Shown here: positions 17,579 to 26,663 of the stretch, piece after piece | How positions within the stretch are numbered: position 1 is the first letter of the stretch | Layout of the letters: each line of letters starts with the position of its first letter | DNA from: Chitinophaga sp. CF118 | GTDB taxonomy: Bacteria > Bacteroidota > Bacteroidia > Chitinophagales > Chitinophagaceae | Direction: 5' to 3' | Length of the DNA stretch: 64,000 nucleotides | NCBI RefSeq assembly: GCF_900112615.1 | Contig: NZ_FOMK01000003.1 | Location: 682,001 to 746,000, forward strand | Notes under the pieces: model-generated | The model's database searches: none | What the model saw: the letters and a program-made list of their open reading frames with translations, nothing else | What the model was told of the DNA's origin: nothing | Made by a program: the position numbers and the translations under genes

Positions 17579-19171
17579 ATGCAAGTTTCTAATACACACC
17601 TATTTAAACAATGGGTTCCCGAATGGTTGGCCAGAACGGTTATTTTCGGTATCCTTTTAACTTCGCTACTGGGATTTGGACTCTATTATAGTAACGCGGA
17701 AAGTGCAATCGGGTACTATGGGATTGAGCCTGCAGATATACAATATTCGGTAGTGCTGATGTATGCCGCCGGAGTGAGTTTCTTCGCGCTGGATTTTCGC
17801 ATCGTAAAGTATTTTTCTCCCCGCAAATATATCCTGGCAGCCCTTGCACTTAACTTTACTTCCTATTTGGTTTGTTTTTATATAAAGGATCTGGGGTTGT
17901 TTATGGTATGCAGGTATGCGCAGGGAGTTGCCTGTGCACTACTTTGTAGTGTTGTACTTAACTCAATCTTTCCCCGTCTGCACGCAACAAGATCCAGGGT
18001 CATCGGCTATACCGTGTTTTATGGAGGGTTGCAAACGTCGATTCCCATTTCGGCCATTTATTGTAGTGCTATGTTACACTATTTCGATTTTCAATGGCTT
18101 TTTTATGGCTTGATCATCTTAATGCTACCAGTTCTTGTTACCGTGCTGCTGACCATGAACGCTAAAGCTCGTTTCCATAAAAAAATGCCACTCTATCAAG
18201 TGGACTGGGTAGGATATTTGTTCTATGCGATTTTTTGCTGCGTATTTGGCTATGTTTTAGTATATGGACAGCAACTTAATTGGCTGGATGGTCCGAAGGT
18301 CCTGTTCCTGTCGGTTTTAGGTGCACTTCTACTGATGTTATTTATCGTCAGGGAGACCAGGTTAAAGCGGCCACTGATCAATCTTGAACTTTTCAAATTA
18401 CCCAGTTTTATTATCGGGCTTTTCTTGCTGATTGCGTTCTATGTATTTAAGGGGACCAGTGGCTTTGCCTATAGTTACATCCAGGGAGTATTGGGCGTAG
18501 ATCCGCTCAATGTGATTCCTATCTGGACTGCCAACATTGTTGGAATAGCATTGGCAATGTTTGTAACTGCCCGGTTTGTCCTAAGTGGAAAACCACTGAT
18601 TGGTATCATTATTTGCGGCTTTGTAGTGTTGGCTTTATTTTATGTATACATGCTGACCTTTGTCTCGGTCACAGGAGAAACCAGTCAATTTATCCTGCCG
18701 TTGTTTATCCACGGTGCTGCATGCGGAATCCTATTTGTGCCAATCGTCATTTTTACTGTATCTGCGGTGCCTCCGAAAATTGCCTATAACGTGTCGATGC
18801 TGGGTATTTTTTTCCGGTTCATTGGGTTTTGCCTCACTATCGGTATCAACAATTATTCACAGCTCTACACAAGGGCCGCCGTACGTGAGAAACTACGTGA
18901 GTCTGTGAATGAAACCAATCCCCAGCTGGCTCATACCTTAAAGGGCATCCAGGAAAACTACAGCATATTTGGTAATGATCCTCACACTGGTAATGCAGCT
19001 TCATCCGGCTTTTTGGATAAGTTGGTTAGACAACAGATTGTCGCACGTTCTATTCGGGACTATCACGACATCATGCTAATTGGACTACTACTTTTAATAT
19101 TGTTGCTATTGGTGATTCCAGGTATTAGAAAGATTGTGTTAAGACTTAGCGGCGGTACCCTTCCTTATTAA
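17579..19171 (+). CDS. MFS drug exporter, DHA2/EmrB-like
   Basis: 530 residues with about 14 hydrophobic segments, the number expected for the DHA2 group. It starts 4 bases after the fusion-protein stop. The motif A region is weak compared with classical EmrB, as usual for Bacteroidota members of this group. Together with the two genes before it, it should form a proton-driven pump expelling drugs or other amphiphiles straight across both membranes. A hairpin terminator follows at 19315-19347. Confidence 0.9.
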   Translation: MQVSNTHLFKQWVPEWLARTVIFGILLTSLLGFGLYYSNAESAIGYYGIEPADIQYSVVLMYAAGVSFFALDFRIVKYFSPRKYILAALALNFTSYLVCFYIKDLGLFMVCRYAQGVACALLCSVVLNSIFPRLHATRSRVIGYTVFYGGLQTSIPISAIYCSAMLHYFDFQWLFYGLIILMLPVLVTVLLTMNAKARFHKKMPLYQVDWVGYLFYAIFCCVFGYVLVYGQQLNWLDGPKVLFLSVLGALLLMLFIVRETRLKRPLINLELFKLPSFIIGLFLLIAFYVFKGTSGFAYSYIQGVLGVDPLNVIPIWTANIVGIALAMFVTARFVLSGKPLIGIIICGFVVLALFYVYMLTFVSVTGETSQFILPLFIHGAACGILFVPIVIFTVSAVPPKIAYNVSMLGIFFRFIGFCLTIGINNYSQLYTRAAVREKLRESVNETNPQLAHTLKGIQENYSIFGNDPHTGNAASSGFLDKLVRQQIVARSIRDYHDIMLIGLLLLILLLLVIPGIRKIVLRLSGGTLPY

Positions 19172-19590
19172 TATGCTTGCCCATAGTTAGATCATAATGA
19201 AGCTTTGTGAGTGAAAACCAGGTTCTGATTGATATTTTATGAGAGGTTCCTGAAATGGCTTTGAATGTGTGACATAACAATGATGATTAGTTTGTTTTGC
19301 TCACATTTGGCACCAAGTCCCGGCTGTTTTTACAGCTGGGACTTTTTAACATTATGCTTAATAGTTTTATTCAGCAGCGGCACTTCTTATTAAACATGAA
19401 ATCCAGGAGTTCAGCTCAGTGAATCCTGGCATTATGAGCCGGTGTCCGCAGAACTTATTTCTCAAAGGATAATAAATTAAAAGAATAGTGCTAAATTACA
19501 TCTAAGTTTACCTGCCTATTTCCGAATTACATCACATCTATAGATCGTCTCAATAATTTCCACTTTACTCCAAATTTTAAAATCACCCTC
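19172..19590. other. Intergenic region with terminator
   Basis: About 420 bases between the efflux operon and the ricin-lectin lipoprotein gene. It contains the terminator at 19315-19347 and an A+T-rich leader. I see no gene. Confidence 0.6.
19315..19347 (+). terminator. Rho-independent terminator of the efflux operon
   Basis: Stem AAGTCCCGGCTG / CAGCTGGGACTT (one mismatch/wobble) around a TTTTTA loop, followed by TTTTT. It is 143 bases after the MFS stop. Confidence 0.85.
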
Positions 19591-21027
19591 ATGCAACGTA
19601 ACCCATTCATGCATGCCCTCCTCCTGGCAATACTAATCTGCTCCTGTCAGAAAGAACAGTCCGATTCTATCGACACTTCCATTGAACAAGAAGAAAAAAT
19701 AGTATTGACGCCTTATGGAAACCTTCCGGCTTCACGCGTCATAGCACTGGATTACAAAACAACCGTTAAGATCAGGAATGGACGCATTTTTAAAATTGAC
19801 ATCGCTACAGACAAGGTTATTGCTGATCTTGGAAAGACGTCATTCCCTTCCAAAGATCCCTATACTTTTGGCAGATCGGCTGCTAAAACCGGTGCCAGTT
19901 CTCCTGGGTTTACAGCAACGGCATATGCCAGCGATATTCAGGCATTCTCCACCAAATGGGTAGTGCCCGGTGTTCCCCCCAATCCATATAGTACAGCTAC
20001 TACATTTCTTTGGAATGGTATAGATCGCGGTACCCTGCAACCGGTACTTATGTGGGGTGGTACCGCAGGTGGTGCGTTTTATGCGATAGCCAACTGGTGT
20101 TATCTTGATGGCGTATATCTGCATGGAAAATACGTATCCGTTTTACCCGGTACTGTACTGGAAGGTGTTGTATCTTTTGTGTCTCATGATGAATCAGGGT
20201 GGACATATAAAGAGTCTTTTACTGGTTATCCAGAGGCTGATATATATGTCACCAGGCCAGAGGAAGCCTTAAACGTGATCGAATGCTGGGAGCCCTATAC
20301 TTCGAATTTCACTGAGTGGCCGAACGTTTTGAAATCCCGCATGTATGATATAAAGCTGACCACGAGGTCCGGTACCCCGCCACCGGCCACATTCAACTGG
20401 CAAGTCTCTGGCCCCGATATTATCACGATTTCAGGAAAGAATACCGTTATTGTAAATAACAGCACACAACATGGTATTATTGATTTCTATATGAACGGCA
20501 ATATAGCTCCTGCAGCTATTAAGTCAGGTAACGTGTATATGATCGTTACAGCGGTAAATAACAGCAGTATCCTTGATACGCCGGGGAACAGTACCATCGA
20601 TGGAACGCAGGTCATTTTGTATGAAAGAAATGTTCCTGTCAGCGCCAATCAAAAATGGAGAATAAGTAGGGTAGATGGAGACTACTTTAAAATCCAACCG
20701 ACGCATTCGCCCGACAAAGCTCTTACCGTGAAAGGTGGAGTATCTGCTGCCAGAACAGCCGTAACCGTTGAACATTATACCGGCAACATTGCTCAGCAAT
20801 GGAAGTTCGTACCGGACAATCAGGGGTATTATTATCTGGTGCCTGCTTGTGCTCCTGCATATGCACTGGACGTTTACAACAATGAAACAACCAACGGCAA
20901 GCCAATGACTATCTCGTGGTATAACGGATCGGTAGCACAGAAGTTCAGAATGGTTTTGCAGGCGTCAGCTATTCAGCCGCCAAATAACAATCCGCTTTTT
21001 CCAACCCCGGCTGGCTTCTATGAATAA
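19591..21027 (+). CDS. Lipoprotein with C-terminal ricin-type beta-trefoil lectin domain
   Basis: 478 residues. The signal peptide ends in L-I-C-S-C, a lipobox (Cys near residue 19). The central part (about 100-300) is beta-rich with many Trp (ATTFLWNGIDRG, AIANWCYLDGVYLHGK, and a W-P-N-V-L-K segment) and faintly recalls eqolisin-like folds, but I cannot assign catalysis. From about residue 305 there are three trefoil repeats, each ending in a Q-x-W/F motif: NQKWRI, AQQWKF, AQKFRM. Such domains bind galactose-type or plant glycans. A role in attaching to or sensing glycans at the cell surface is inferred. The following gene converges. Confidence 0.8.
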   Translation: MQRNPFMHALLLAILICSCQKEQSDSIDTSIEQEEKIVLTPYGNLPASRVIALDYKTTVKIRNGRIFKIDIATDKVIADLGKTSFPSKDPYTFGRSAAKTGASSPGFTATAYASDIQAFSTKWVVPGVPPNPYSTATTFLWNGIDRGTLQPVLMWGGTAGGAFYAIANWCYLDGVYLHGKYVSVLPGTVLEGVVSFVSHDESGWTYKESFTGYPEADIYVTRPEEALNVIECWEPYTSNFTEWPNVLKSRMYDIKLTTRSGTPPPATFNWQVSGPDIITISGKNTVIVNNSTQHGIIDFYMNGNIAPAAIKSGNVYMIVTAVNNSSILDTPGNSTIDGTQVILYERNVPVSANQKWRISRVDGDYFKIQPTHSPDKALTVKGGVSAARTAVTVEHYTGNIAQQWKFVPDNQGYYYLVPACAPAYALDVYNNETTNGKPMTISWYNGSVAQKFRMVLQASAIQPPNNNPLFPTPAGFYE

Positions 21028-21049
21028 GTGGTTACTAGCATGCTATGAT

Positions 21050-21517
21050 CTAATCAGCAACAATTAGCTTAACTGCGTTTTCCAGATCAGCTACCTGTTT
21101 AATAAGAAATTCTTCACAGAAGATATCGATGTTTCCTTTGCGCCAAAAACCATCAGGACAAACAACTATAGCTTTGTGATGAAATGCACCCAACTCTAAC
21201 ATAGAGACTGGTGACTTAGTAGCAGGATCAAAGTATACTAATACATAGTTTGCTTTTTGCAAACTGCTTAGTTCCCATTTAACTTGCTGATAAAACTGCG
21301 GATCTTCGTACGCTTGTTTCCAACTGGAATCCCAATCTGGTCTTCGGGGATTGAGGATGAGATAATCATTTTTCTCCTCTTCAGGAATAAGGGAATCGAA
21401 CAGCTCAATTGCTTGCTGTTGCCATTCTTTAGCAGCTCCCATTTCGATGGATCCAGCGAGGAAAATAATTTTCCGTTGATGAGCGATTACTCTTTGTGGC
21501 GGGTTAAATACGTTCAT
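21050..21517 (-). CDS. Nucleoside 2-deoxyribosyltransferase-like protein
   Basis: 155 residues, cytoplasmic. The Rossmann-like start IIFLAGSIEMG, the NPRRPDWDSSW loop and the SMLELGAFH segment match the Nuc_deoxyrib_tr_2 family pattern (nucleotide-binding loop, Asp, and a catalytic-type Glu in S-M-L-E-L-G). Members cleave or transfer the N-glycosidic bond of (deoxy)nucleosides; whether this one acts on nucleosides or NAD-like molecules is unknown. It is a single gene. A palindrome at 21568-21590 lies 51 bases upstream and may be its operator. Confidence 0.8.
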   Translation of the reverse strand: MNVFNPPQRVIAHQRKIIFLAGSIEMGAAKEWQQQAIELFDSLIPEEEKNDYLILNPRRPDWDSSWKQAYEDPQFYQQVKWELSSLQKANYVLVYFDPATKSPVSMLELGAFHHKAIVVCPDGFWRKGNIDIFCEEFLIKQVADLENAVKLIVAD

Positions 21518-21567
21518 ACTTCACTTTAATTATACACAATATAGAATAAGATTCTGGCTGCTCCAAA

Positions 21568-21590
21568 TTTTGTGTAGATTTTACACAAAA
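21568..21590. promoter_or_regulatory. 9-base perfect palindrome, candidate operator
   Basis: TTTTGTGTA and TACACAAAA flank a 5-base spacer. A related TATACACAATATAG lies at about 21531-21544, between it and the start codon. Two related half-sites ahead of the deoxyribosyltransferase-like gene suggest repressor binding; this is inferred. Confidence 0.4.
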
Positions 21591-21741
21591 CAAGGCCCGC
21601 ATAGAATGGATATCCATGGCTAAGTATCTACATACCAATAAATAACTTATTCTTTAACTGGCACCTTTTAAATATAGTTACTGCGTTTAGGCTCTCTGAC
21701 TTTCTTGAAATCTGATGGAAGATTGAATGCAAAGTTCAAAT

Positions 21742-21791
21742 TGTAGATCATTGGTAGTTAGCATTTGTAGTTCATGTAGATCATTTGTAGT
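21742..21791 (+). promoter_or_regulatory. Upstream element, copy 2 (shared with 3971-4021)
   Basis: Fifty bases aligned with copy 1. Copy 2 also contains an internal direct repeat, TGTAGATCATTnGTAGTT, at 21742 and 21776, with CATTTGTAGTT again at 21762. It ends 85 bases before the ATG at 21877. The repeated units look like sites for a DNA-binding protein or a duplicated promoter. Confidence 0.5.
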
Positions 21792-21876
21792 TGATAGATT
21801 TTATGATTGGCCACTTATCGTATTAATTTTGTCTCACACTAAACCGGAGTTCAGTGATTTGCAAAAACTATATATT

Positions 21877-23481
21877 ATGGCTCAAAAGAAAATAATAACA
21901 GACGGAAAAATAAAAGCCTTCAAACGTCTTTACGCTGCCTGTTATTCCCTGATCCTTGCCTTTGAAGAAGAAGCAGCAAAAACAGGAAAAATACTGGAAG
22001 AAAAAGTAGATCAGGCCATTGCCAATATGGATGAAATGATCGGTATGCTGCCAATGCAGTTTCCAACAATATTGGAAGGGAATAATAAACAGCAAATGCT
22101 GCTTATCAATCTGAAAGATCCGGAGGATGAGCCAGAACGTATTGCAACAAAAAACAAGAATGGATATACAAATTATTCGGTTCCCGGGCATGTGCAGATG
22201 CTATTTGAAGAGTCAGTGCTTATGGCGTTGGAAAACTGGAAATTCCAGCTATGGAGTCAGGTGAGTTATCTTAGCAAAGATCCTGCTGTACTTGCAAAGT
22301 ATAAACCATTGCTGCTGGCACATGCAAAAAAATGCATGGATAATTTCCCCTTTAAAGTGACTATGATTGAATGGGAAAGGAATTTGTATCTGCAATGTGC
22401 CAACAAAATCGGATGGAATGCTTTTTTAGAAGAGGAAGACCCGGTAAAACTGGAAGAAGCACTGGCAATACTGGAAAAAGGATTTGTGCAGTCTAACTGG
22501 TACCAGTTTAGTTATCTTAAAGATACAAAAGCACGTCTCTTAATAAAAATGGGCAGGGAAGAAGAAGCCTATGCTATCGTTCTGGAAGGATTGAGACATA
22601 ATGCTGATCATGCAGATTTCAGGGATTTGAAAACGGATGAAAAGTACCTGCAATGGTTACGGAAAGAAGAAGAAAGGGAGGTTGCTGCAAAGAAAAAAGA
22701 AGAAGGCGATTATCGGAATTTTCTGCTGTTTGTGAAGAAAGAACAGGAAAAGCTTGCAGATCAGTTTGTGAACCCGGATCATCCGTTGGTAAAAGAACAT
22801 GCTGCTGTGCTTAACCTGATCAAACAAGAGATGTTGCAGACCAAGCTGCTTATTCAGTATAAGGATTCTAAATGGCAGACTCCCAGCAGTAAATTCGATA
22901 ATTGGTTTGTCGAACTTAAAAAATGGTCAGTAGAAGACATAGCGGCTTATGAAAAGAAACATGCTATCCGTCTGCCGGATCAGCTTAAAGTGTACCTGAT
23001 GGAAATTGGTGAAGGAGGCAAATATTATTATCGTTACAATGGTATTACGATACCAGCCAAAAAAGAACTGGCTGCTATCAGAAAACCTTTCCCTATCACA
23101 GCTGATAAAATGCATCCCATTAATCATGACTGGGAGATCAATGCATGGGTAGAACCGGATGATAAAGATTGGAAAAAGCTGAAGATCCTTCCAAATTCCG
23201 CAGACATGCAAGCCATGTTTGGGTTCCCTGATGGCGTAACAGCGAATGATGGATGCTGGTATTTCGGGGACTCTTACGGGCAGGACGGACTATTCCTGAT
23301 CATGAATGGTGAGTTTGAAGGGGAAGTATGGGTAGACACATTACAATATGGTGCTGAAGCAAGAGGATGTTTTGCACAAGCTACGCCGCAGAAACTACAT
23401 TTCCTCCCATTTCTGGCAGAAAGTCTGCACCGTAAATCAGCGGGATATTCTGGCAATGAATATACCGGTTCATGGATGTAG
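21877..23481 (+). CDS. SMI1/KNR4-type protein with long helical N-terminus
   Basis: 534 residues from the ATG at 21877; the frame extends to 21727, but that part is the repeat element. The first ~350 residues are Lys/Glu-rich helices with TPR-like spacing, including LAILEKGFVQSNWYQFSYLK. The C-terminal ~180 residues carry an SMI1/KNR4 (SUKH) fold: start AAYEKKHAIRLPDQLKVYLM, then NDGCWYFGDSYGQDGLFLIM and GEVWVD. SUKH proteins are widespread immunity proteins against contact-dependent and polymorphic toxins, so this may be an orphan immunity protein. No toxin is seen beside it. Confidence 0.78.
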   Translation: MAQKKIITDGKIKAFKRLYAACYSLILAFEEEAAKTGKILEEKVDQAIANMDEMIGMLPMQFPTILEGNNKQQMLLINLKDPEDEPERIATKNKNGYTNYSVPGHVQMLFEESVLMALENWKFQLWSQVSYLSKDPAVLAKYKPLLLAHAKKCMDNFPFKVTMIEWERNLYLQCANKIGWNAFLEEEDPVKLEEALAILEKGFVQSNWYQFSYLKDTKARLLIKMGREEEAYAIVLEGLRHNADHADFRDLKTDEKYLQWLRKEEEREVAAKKKEEGDYRNFLLFVKKEQEKLADQFVNPDHPLVKEHAAVLNLIKQEMLQTKLLIQYKDSKWQTPSSKFDNWFVELKKWSVEDIAAYEKKHAIRLPDQLKVYLMEIGEGGKYYYRYNGITIPAKKELAAIRKPFPITADKMHPINHDWEINAWVEPDDKDWKKLKILPNSADMQAMFGFPDGVTANDGCWYFGDSYGQDGLFLIMNGEFEGEVWVDTLQYGAEARGCFAQATPQKLHFLPFLAESLHRKSAGYSGNEYTGSWM

Positions 23482-23859
23482 ATAATTCTGTAAGACCCAA
23501 AGTTGCTGGACAGACATGAGAACTGTCAATCCACCGGCCCACCGATGGCAGTATTGGTGCTTTTATCAACAATGATCATATCCTGATGTAATCACCGGCA
23601 CACAAACTTTATCTATCATTCATTACCTTGGCCAGGTGCCTGATATCATATATGATAGAAAGCTGAATAAAGTAGCGGCTAATACTGCCAGCAATACCAA
23701 TCATCCCAACTTTTACGATCAGCTTGAGATACTATCAGTAAAATAAAGTTGCAGAGAAAGGCGGTTTTGCAAAGAACGTTGAATACCTGATATTGAACTT
23801 CGAAAACCTACCGCTACTGGGTATCATGCGTTAGTGCCATTTGTGCTGCTAATTAGAAA
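23482..23859. other. Intergenic region with a decayed frame
   Basis: A start-less 56-codon frame (23576-23746) and other broken frames fill the gap between two convergent genes. No intact gene or terminator hairpin is evident. Confidence 0.4.
23576..23746 (+). pseudogene. Unidentified gene fragment
   Basis: Open frame bounded by stops, without ATG, reading GTQTLSIIHYLGQVPDIIYD and then ANTASNTNHPNFYDQLEIL. The composition looks coding, but I do not recognise a family. It is probably the C-terminal end of a lost gene. Confidence 0.25.
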
Positions 23860-25383
23860 CTATTTTAAAAATTGTTCCAGTATTTTCTGTCCAGCGGTGT
23901 TATTGGGATTTAATTCTATAGACTTTTTATACATTTTAATAGCTGTTTCTTTTTGTCCCACTTGTAACAGTATTTCTCCGTAACTATCATAAGCATTCCA
24001 ACTATTAGGGAAAAGTTCAGCATTTATTTTTAGAGTTTCAAGAGCCTCTTGATATTTATGTTCTTCAGGAAACTTGTAGGGATTTGGATTGTTACTTCCG
24101 CCCATAAAATCATAACCAATAAGATTCATTTCATCTTCACTCAGTTGATAGTGCACTGTATCAGCCTTTAAAATAAACAGTTTTTCTCTTGCAACTATAG
24201 CCCCTTTGTTCACCAATAATCTTGCATATTCTGCTGCAAGACTTTTCCTGGGCAGTGGCATTTTAATGTTATTGAGTATTTTTAATGTTTTAAAAGCTAA
24301 TTCTTGTGAATTATTATTGTGTATGTTGTCAAATATAATAATGGTTTGATGTTTAGAAATGTTTCTTACCAGTATGCAACTATGCCCGGTAGCATTTCCG
24401 TTATGATATACTACTTTTCCAAAACTACTATCCTTATCTATTTGCCAGCCCCAGCCAAAATTAGCAGCGTTGTTTTTCCCGTCATTAAGTTTAACCGGTT
24501 CAAAAGCTTTATTAATTATTTCTTGATTTAGTAAGCAGCCATTGTAATAGGCTTTATCGTATTTAAGCAAATCAGTGATTGTACTTACATAATCACCAAA
24601 GCCAGAGAAATTATAAGATGACCAATAGTTAACAATAAATGGAACTTGACTTGCTTTTATTACACTTTCTGAATATTTATGAGGATACAAGTAGGGATAG
24701 GCAAACGGGAAATTAACAGGTTGAGTGTATTGCAATCTAAGAGGGATAAACATAGTATGTGTCATGCCCGCAGGACGCAAAATATTTTCAGTAATGTAAT
24801 TATTGTATTGCATTCCAGTTACGTTCTCAATTACTAATGCCAATACGATAAAATTTATATTATCATAATTTCCTTTGCTGCCAGGTTCATACAATAAAGG
24901 TTTTGTATTATTGGTTAATCCACGCATAAAATCAACATTGGTAAAAACTGTGTCAGGATGCAATTTTCTTGTACTGTCAAAAAAAGCATTGTAAGGTGGC
25001 AAACCAGAAGTATGAGATAGCAGATGTTGTAGTGTAATGTTTGGATAGGGGAACCCGGTGAGATATTTCGTTACTGCGTCAGTTACGTTTAATTTTTTGG
25101 CTTCGACCAACTGAAGGATGGCTGTAGCAGTTAGTGTTTTTGAAAGTGAAGCGATAGGAAATGCAGTATTAACATTGTTTACGGTTTTATTGGAGAAGTC
25201 GGCGAACCCAAACCCTTTTTCATAAATAACCTTTCCGTTTTCAGAAACTAATACACTACCATTAAATTGTTTATTCTTTTCCAATGTAGAAAAATATTTC
25301 TTTAGATAAGCGTGCTTGTCCTGACCGGCTAAAGTCAGGCTGCTAATAAAGAAGAATGAAAGGAATAGAGAGTGTTTTTTCAT
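23860..25383 (-). CDS. Secreted serine hydrolase (beta-lactamase/class C family) with TPR tail
   Basis: 507 residues with a signal peptide ending L-T-L-A-G-Q. The penicillin-binding fold shows SxxK at S79-L-S-K82 (PIASLSKTLTATAIL), YxN at Y173-D-N175, and an HNGNATGH segment in place of the KTG box, which is common in the esterase and D-peptidase members. The last ~70 residues are two TPR units (ALETLKINAELFPNSWNAYD, then KSIELNPNN). The family includes peptidases and esterases acting on peptidoglycan or small substrates in the periplasm. It is a single gene. A long inverted repeat lies 51 bases upstream. Confidence 0.9.
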   Translation of the reverse strand: MKKHSLFLSFFFISSLTLAGQDKHAYLKKYFSTLEKNKQFNGSVLVSENGKVIYEKGFGFADFSNKTVNNVNTAFPIASLSKTLTATAILQLVEAKKLNVTDAVTKYLTGFPYPNITLQHLLSHTSGLPPYNAFFDSTRKLHPDTVFTNVDFMRGLTNNTKPLLYEPGSKGNYDNINFIVLALVIENVTGMQYNNYITENILRPAGMTHTMFIPLRLQYTQPVNFPFAYPYLYPHKYSESVIKASQVPFIVNYWSSYNFSGFGDYVSTITDLLKYDKAYYNGCLLNQEIINKAFEPVKLNDGKNNAANFGWGWQIDKDSSFGKVVYHNGNATGHSCILVRNISKHQTIIIFDNIHNNNSQELAFKTLKILNNIKMPLPRKSLAAEYARLLVNKGAIVAREKLFILKADTVHYQLSEDEMNLIGYDFMGGSNNPNPYKFPEEHKYQEALETLKINAELFPNSWNAYDSYGEILLQVGQKETAIKMYKKSIELNPNNTAGQKILEQFLK

Positions 25384-25868
25384 ATTGGGTCTGTAAAATG
25401 AACTGTGTGAATAATATTCAAGTGTTATCAGAACTTGTTACTGAATGATATTTTTTCTGATGCAGCCTGGCTATGATTCCAAAGATCCAAAAAATATCGT
25501 TCAGTAACGAGGCTTTTTATAGTTCTAATTATAATCTGCCTGAGAATATAGTGGAAAGCTGAGATACTGTAATACCCCAATTCTGCAAAGGCTGTGTCCA
25601 TTTTTTCTGAATATTCAGAGTAGCCAGGTGTGGTAATCTCTGTGCTGGCAATGGTGTAGGCCTGGTGTTCGTCATAATAAGCTCAGAATCAATCCCGATT
25701 GGTTCCGGGTAGTCAGATAGCAGCTATTACACTGATTATTGCCTATCCCGATAACTGCGGTTATACTACTATTGGTTGTTTTTAATTTTCCTGCGGCAGA
25801 AGCAATACCATTCTTTGTTAACTTCGGGTCTTTAATAAGATATGCATAAGATACAAAAGGTAAATAGC
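25384..25868. other. Intergenic region with long inverted repeat
   Basis: About 485 bases. Apart from the inverted repeat at 25434-25511 I see only broken frames and no recognisable gene. Confidence 0.5.
25434..25511. repeat. 23-base inverted repeat (stem-loop) element
   Basis: Left arm 25434-25456 and right arm 25489-25511 pair over 23 positions with only G-T wobbles: GTTACTGAATGATATTTTTT against AAAAAATATCGTTCAGTAAC at the core. The 32-base loop is GC-richer. It lies upstream of the serine hydrolase gene and is followed by CTTTTTAT on the plus strand. It could be a MITE-like element, an attenuator in the leader of the hydrolase, or a terminator. Confidence 0.6.
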
Positions 25869-26252
25869 ATGAAAAAAAGTTACATCCCGCTCATTATCAT
25901 AACTGGACTAATGATCCACAGCTTATACCAGGTAGGAACAAGCAACAGGGCTTTTACTTATCCACATTATTTAGGGCTTATTTTAATCCTGATAAGTCTT
26001 GTATTCTTAAAATTAAAAATTGTAATAAGTAAACTAGCCACGTTTCTTGCACTTCTTTTGGGTACTTTTAGTCAGGCGGCATTTACAACCACAATTTATA
26101 GATTTAGAATAGGAGGATCAATTGAAGATAGAGGGTTTGATATATTAATACAGCCATTATGTTTAGGTCTATTGATATTATTTATAGTGTTGAATATCAG
26201 TTTTGTAAAAGGAGGGATCAGGGAAATTCGACAGTTCATTAATAGGGGGTAG
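25869..26252 (+). CDS. Small integral membrane protein of unknown function
   Basis: 127 residues from the ATG at 25869; a start nine codons upstream is in frame but less likely. Four hydrophobic segments (about residues 6-20, 31-50, 57-75 and 100-120) fill nearly the whole protein. A short arginine-rich loop (YRFRIGGSIEDRG) lies before the last one. The layout is that of small DUF-type membrane proteins. I do not recognise the family, and its neighbours give no clue. Confidence 0.6.
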   Translation: MKKSYIPLIIITGLMIHSLYQVGTSNRAFTYPHYLGLILILISLVFLKLKIVISKLATFLALLLGTFSQAAFTTTIYRFRIGGSIEDRGFDILIQPLCLGLLILFIVLNISFVKGGIREIRQFINRG

Positions 26253-26663
26253 TGCAATCAGTTTTTTTGTGTAAGGCTACAATAAGCTATCATTTATAAT
26301 CAATGAGTACCTCTGTAGGTGATCAATAGAAGTTGTAAGCTCTTGAAACAGCCACTTTCTTGTTTTACAGCTTCCTGTATATCCCCAATAGAAGCACATT
26401 AAAATCCAGCTACTATTGGTCAGCCCTTTTCTTTTGTAGAAAGGGCCGGTGAATGATTCTGTCTGGTTACTTTACAAAAGACTTTCACTTATATGATAAA
26501 TTATTAAAATGTTTTATATATTTGCGCCGACATTCTGGGAATGTCTGACCTATTCTCAATAGAACAATAGCCTATTTCATCTTTAATATTAAACACTTAA
26601 ATCAGAATTTAAACATAATCGATTACATCTCAATTTTTAAATCAGAAATCAGAACAAAGACCT
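26253..26663. other. Intergenic region with hairpin and candidate promoter
   Basis: About 410 bases. It has a GCCCTTT/AAAGGGC hairpin at 26423-26446 (no T-tract, weak terminator candidate for the membrane protein gene) and a candidate -7 box at 26517-26524 ahead of the lipoprotein gene. No gene is seen. Confidence 0.5.
26517..26524 (+). promoter_or_regulatory. Candidate -7 box TATATTTG
   Basis: A full match to TAnnTTTG, which would give a leader of about 130 bases before the lipoprotein ATG at 26664. No convincing -33 box. Confidence 0.3.

Larger units (their letters stand above)
21518..21876. other. Divergent intergenic region with palindrome and shared element
   Basis: The left part holds the TTTTGTGTA/TACACAAAA palindrome (21568-21590). 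The right part holds the second copy of the shared upstream element (21742-21791). The plus frame of the SMI1-type gene is open from 21727, but that stretch is the repeat element read as protein. Confidence 0.6.
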
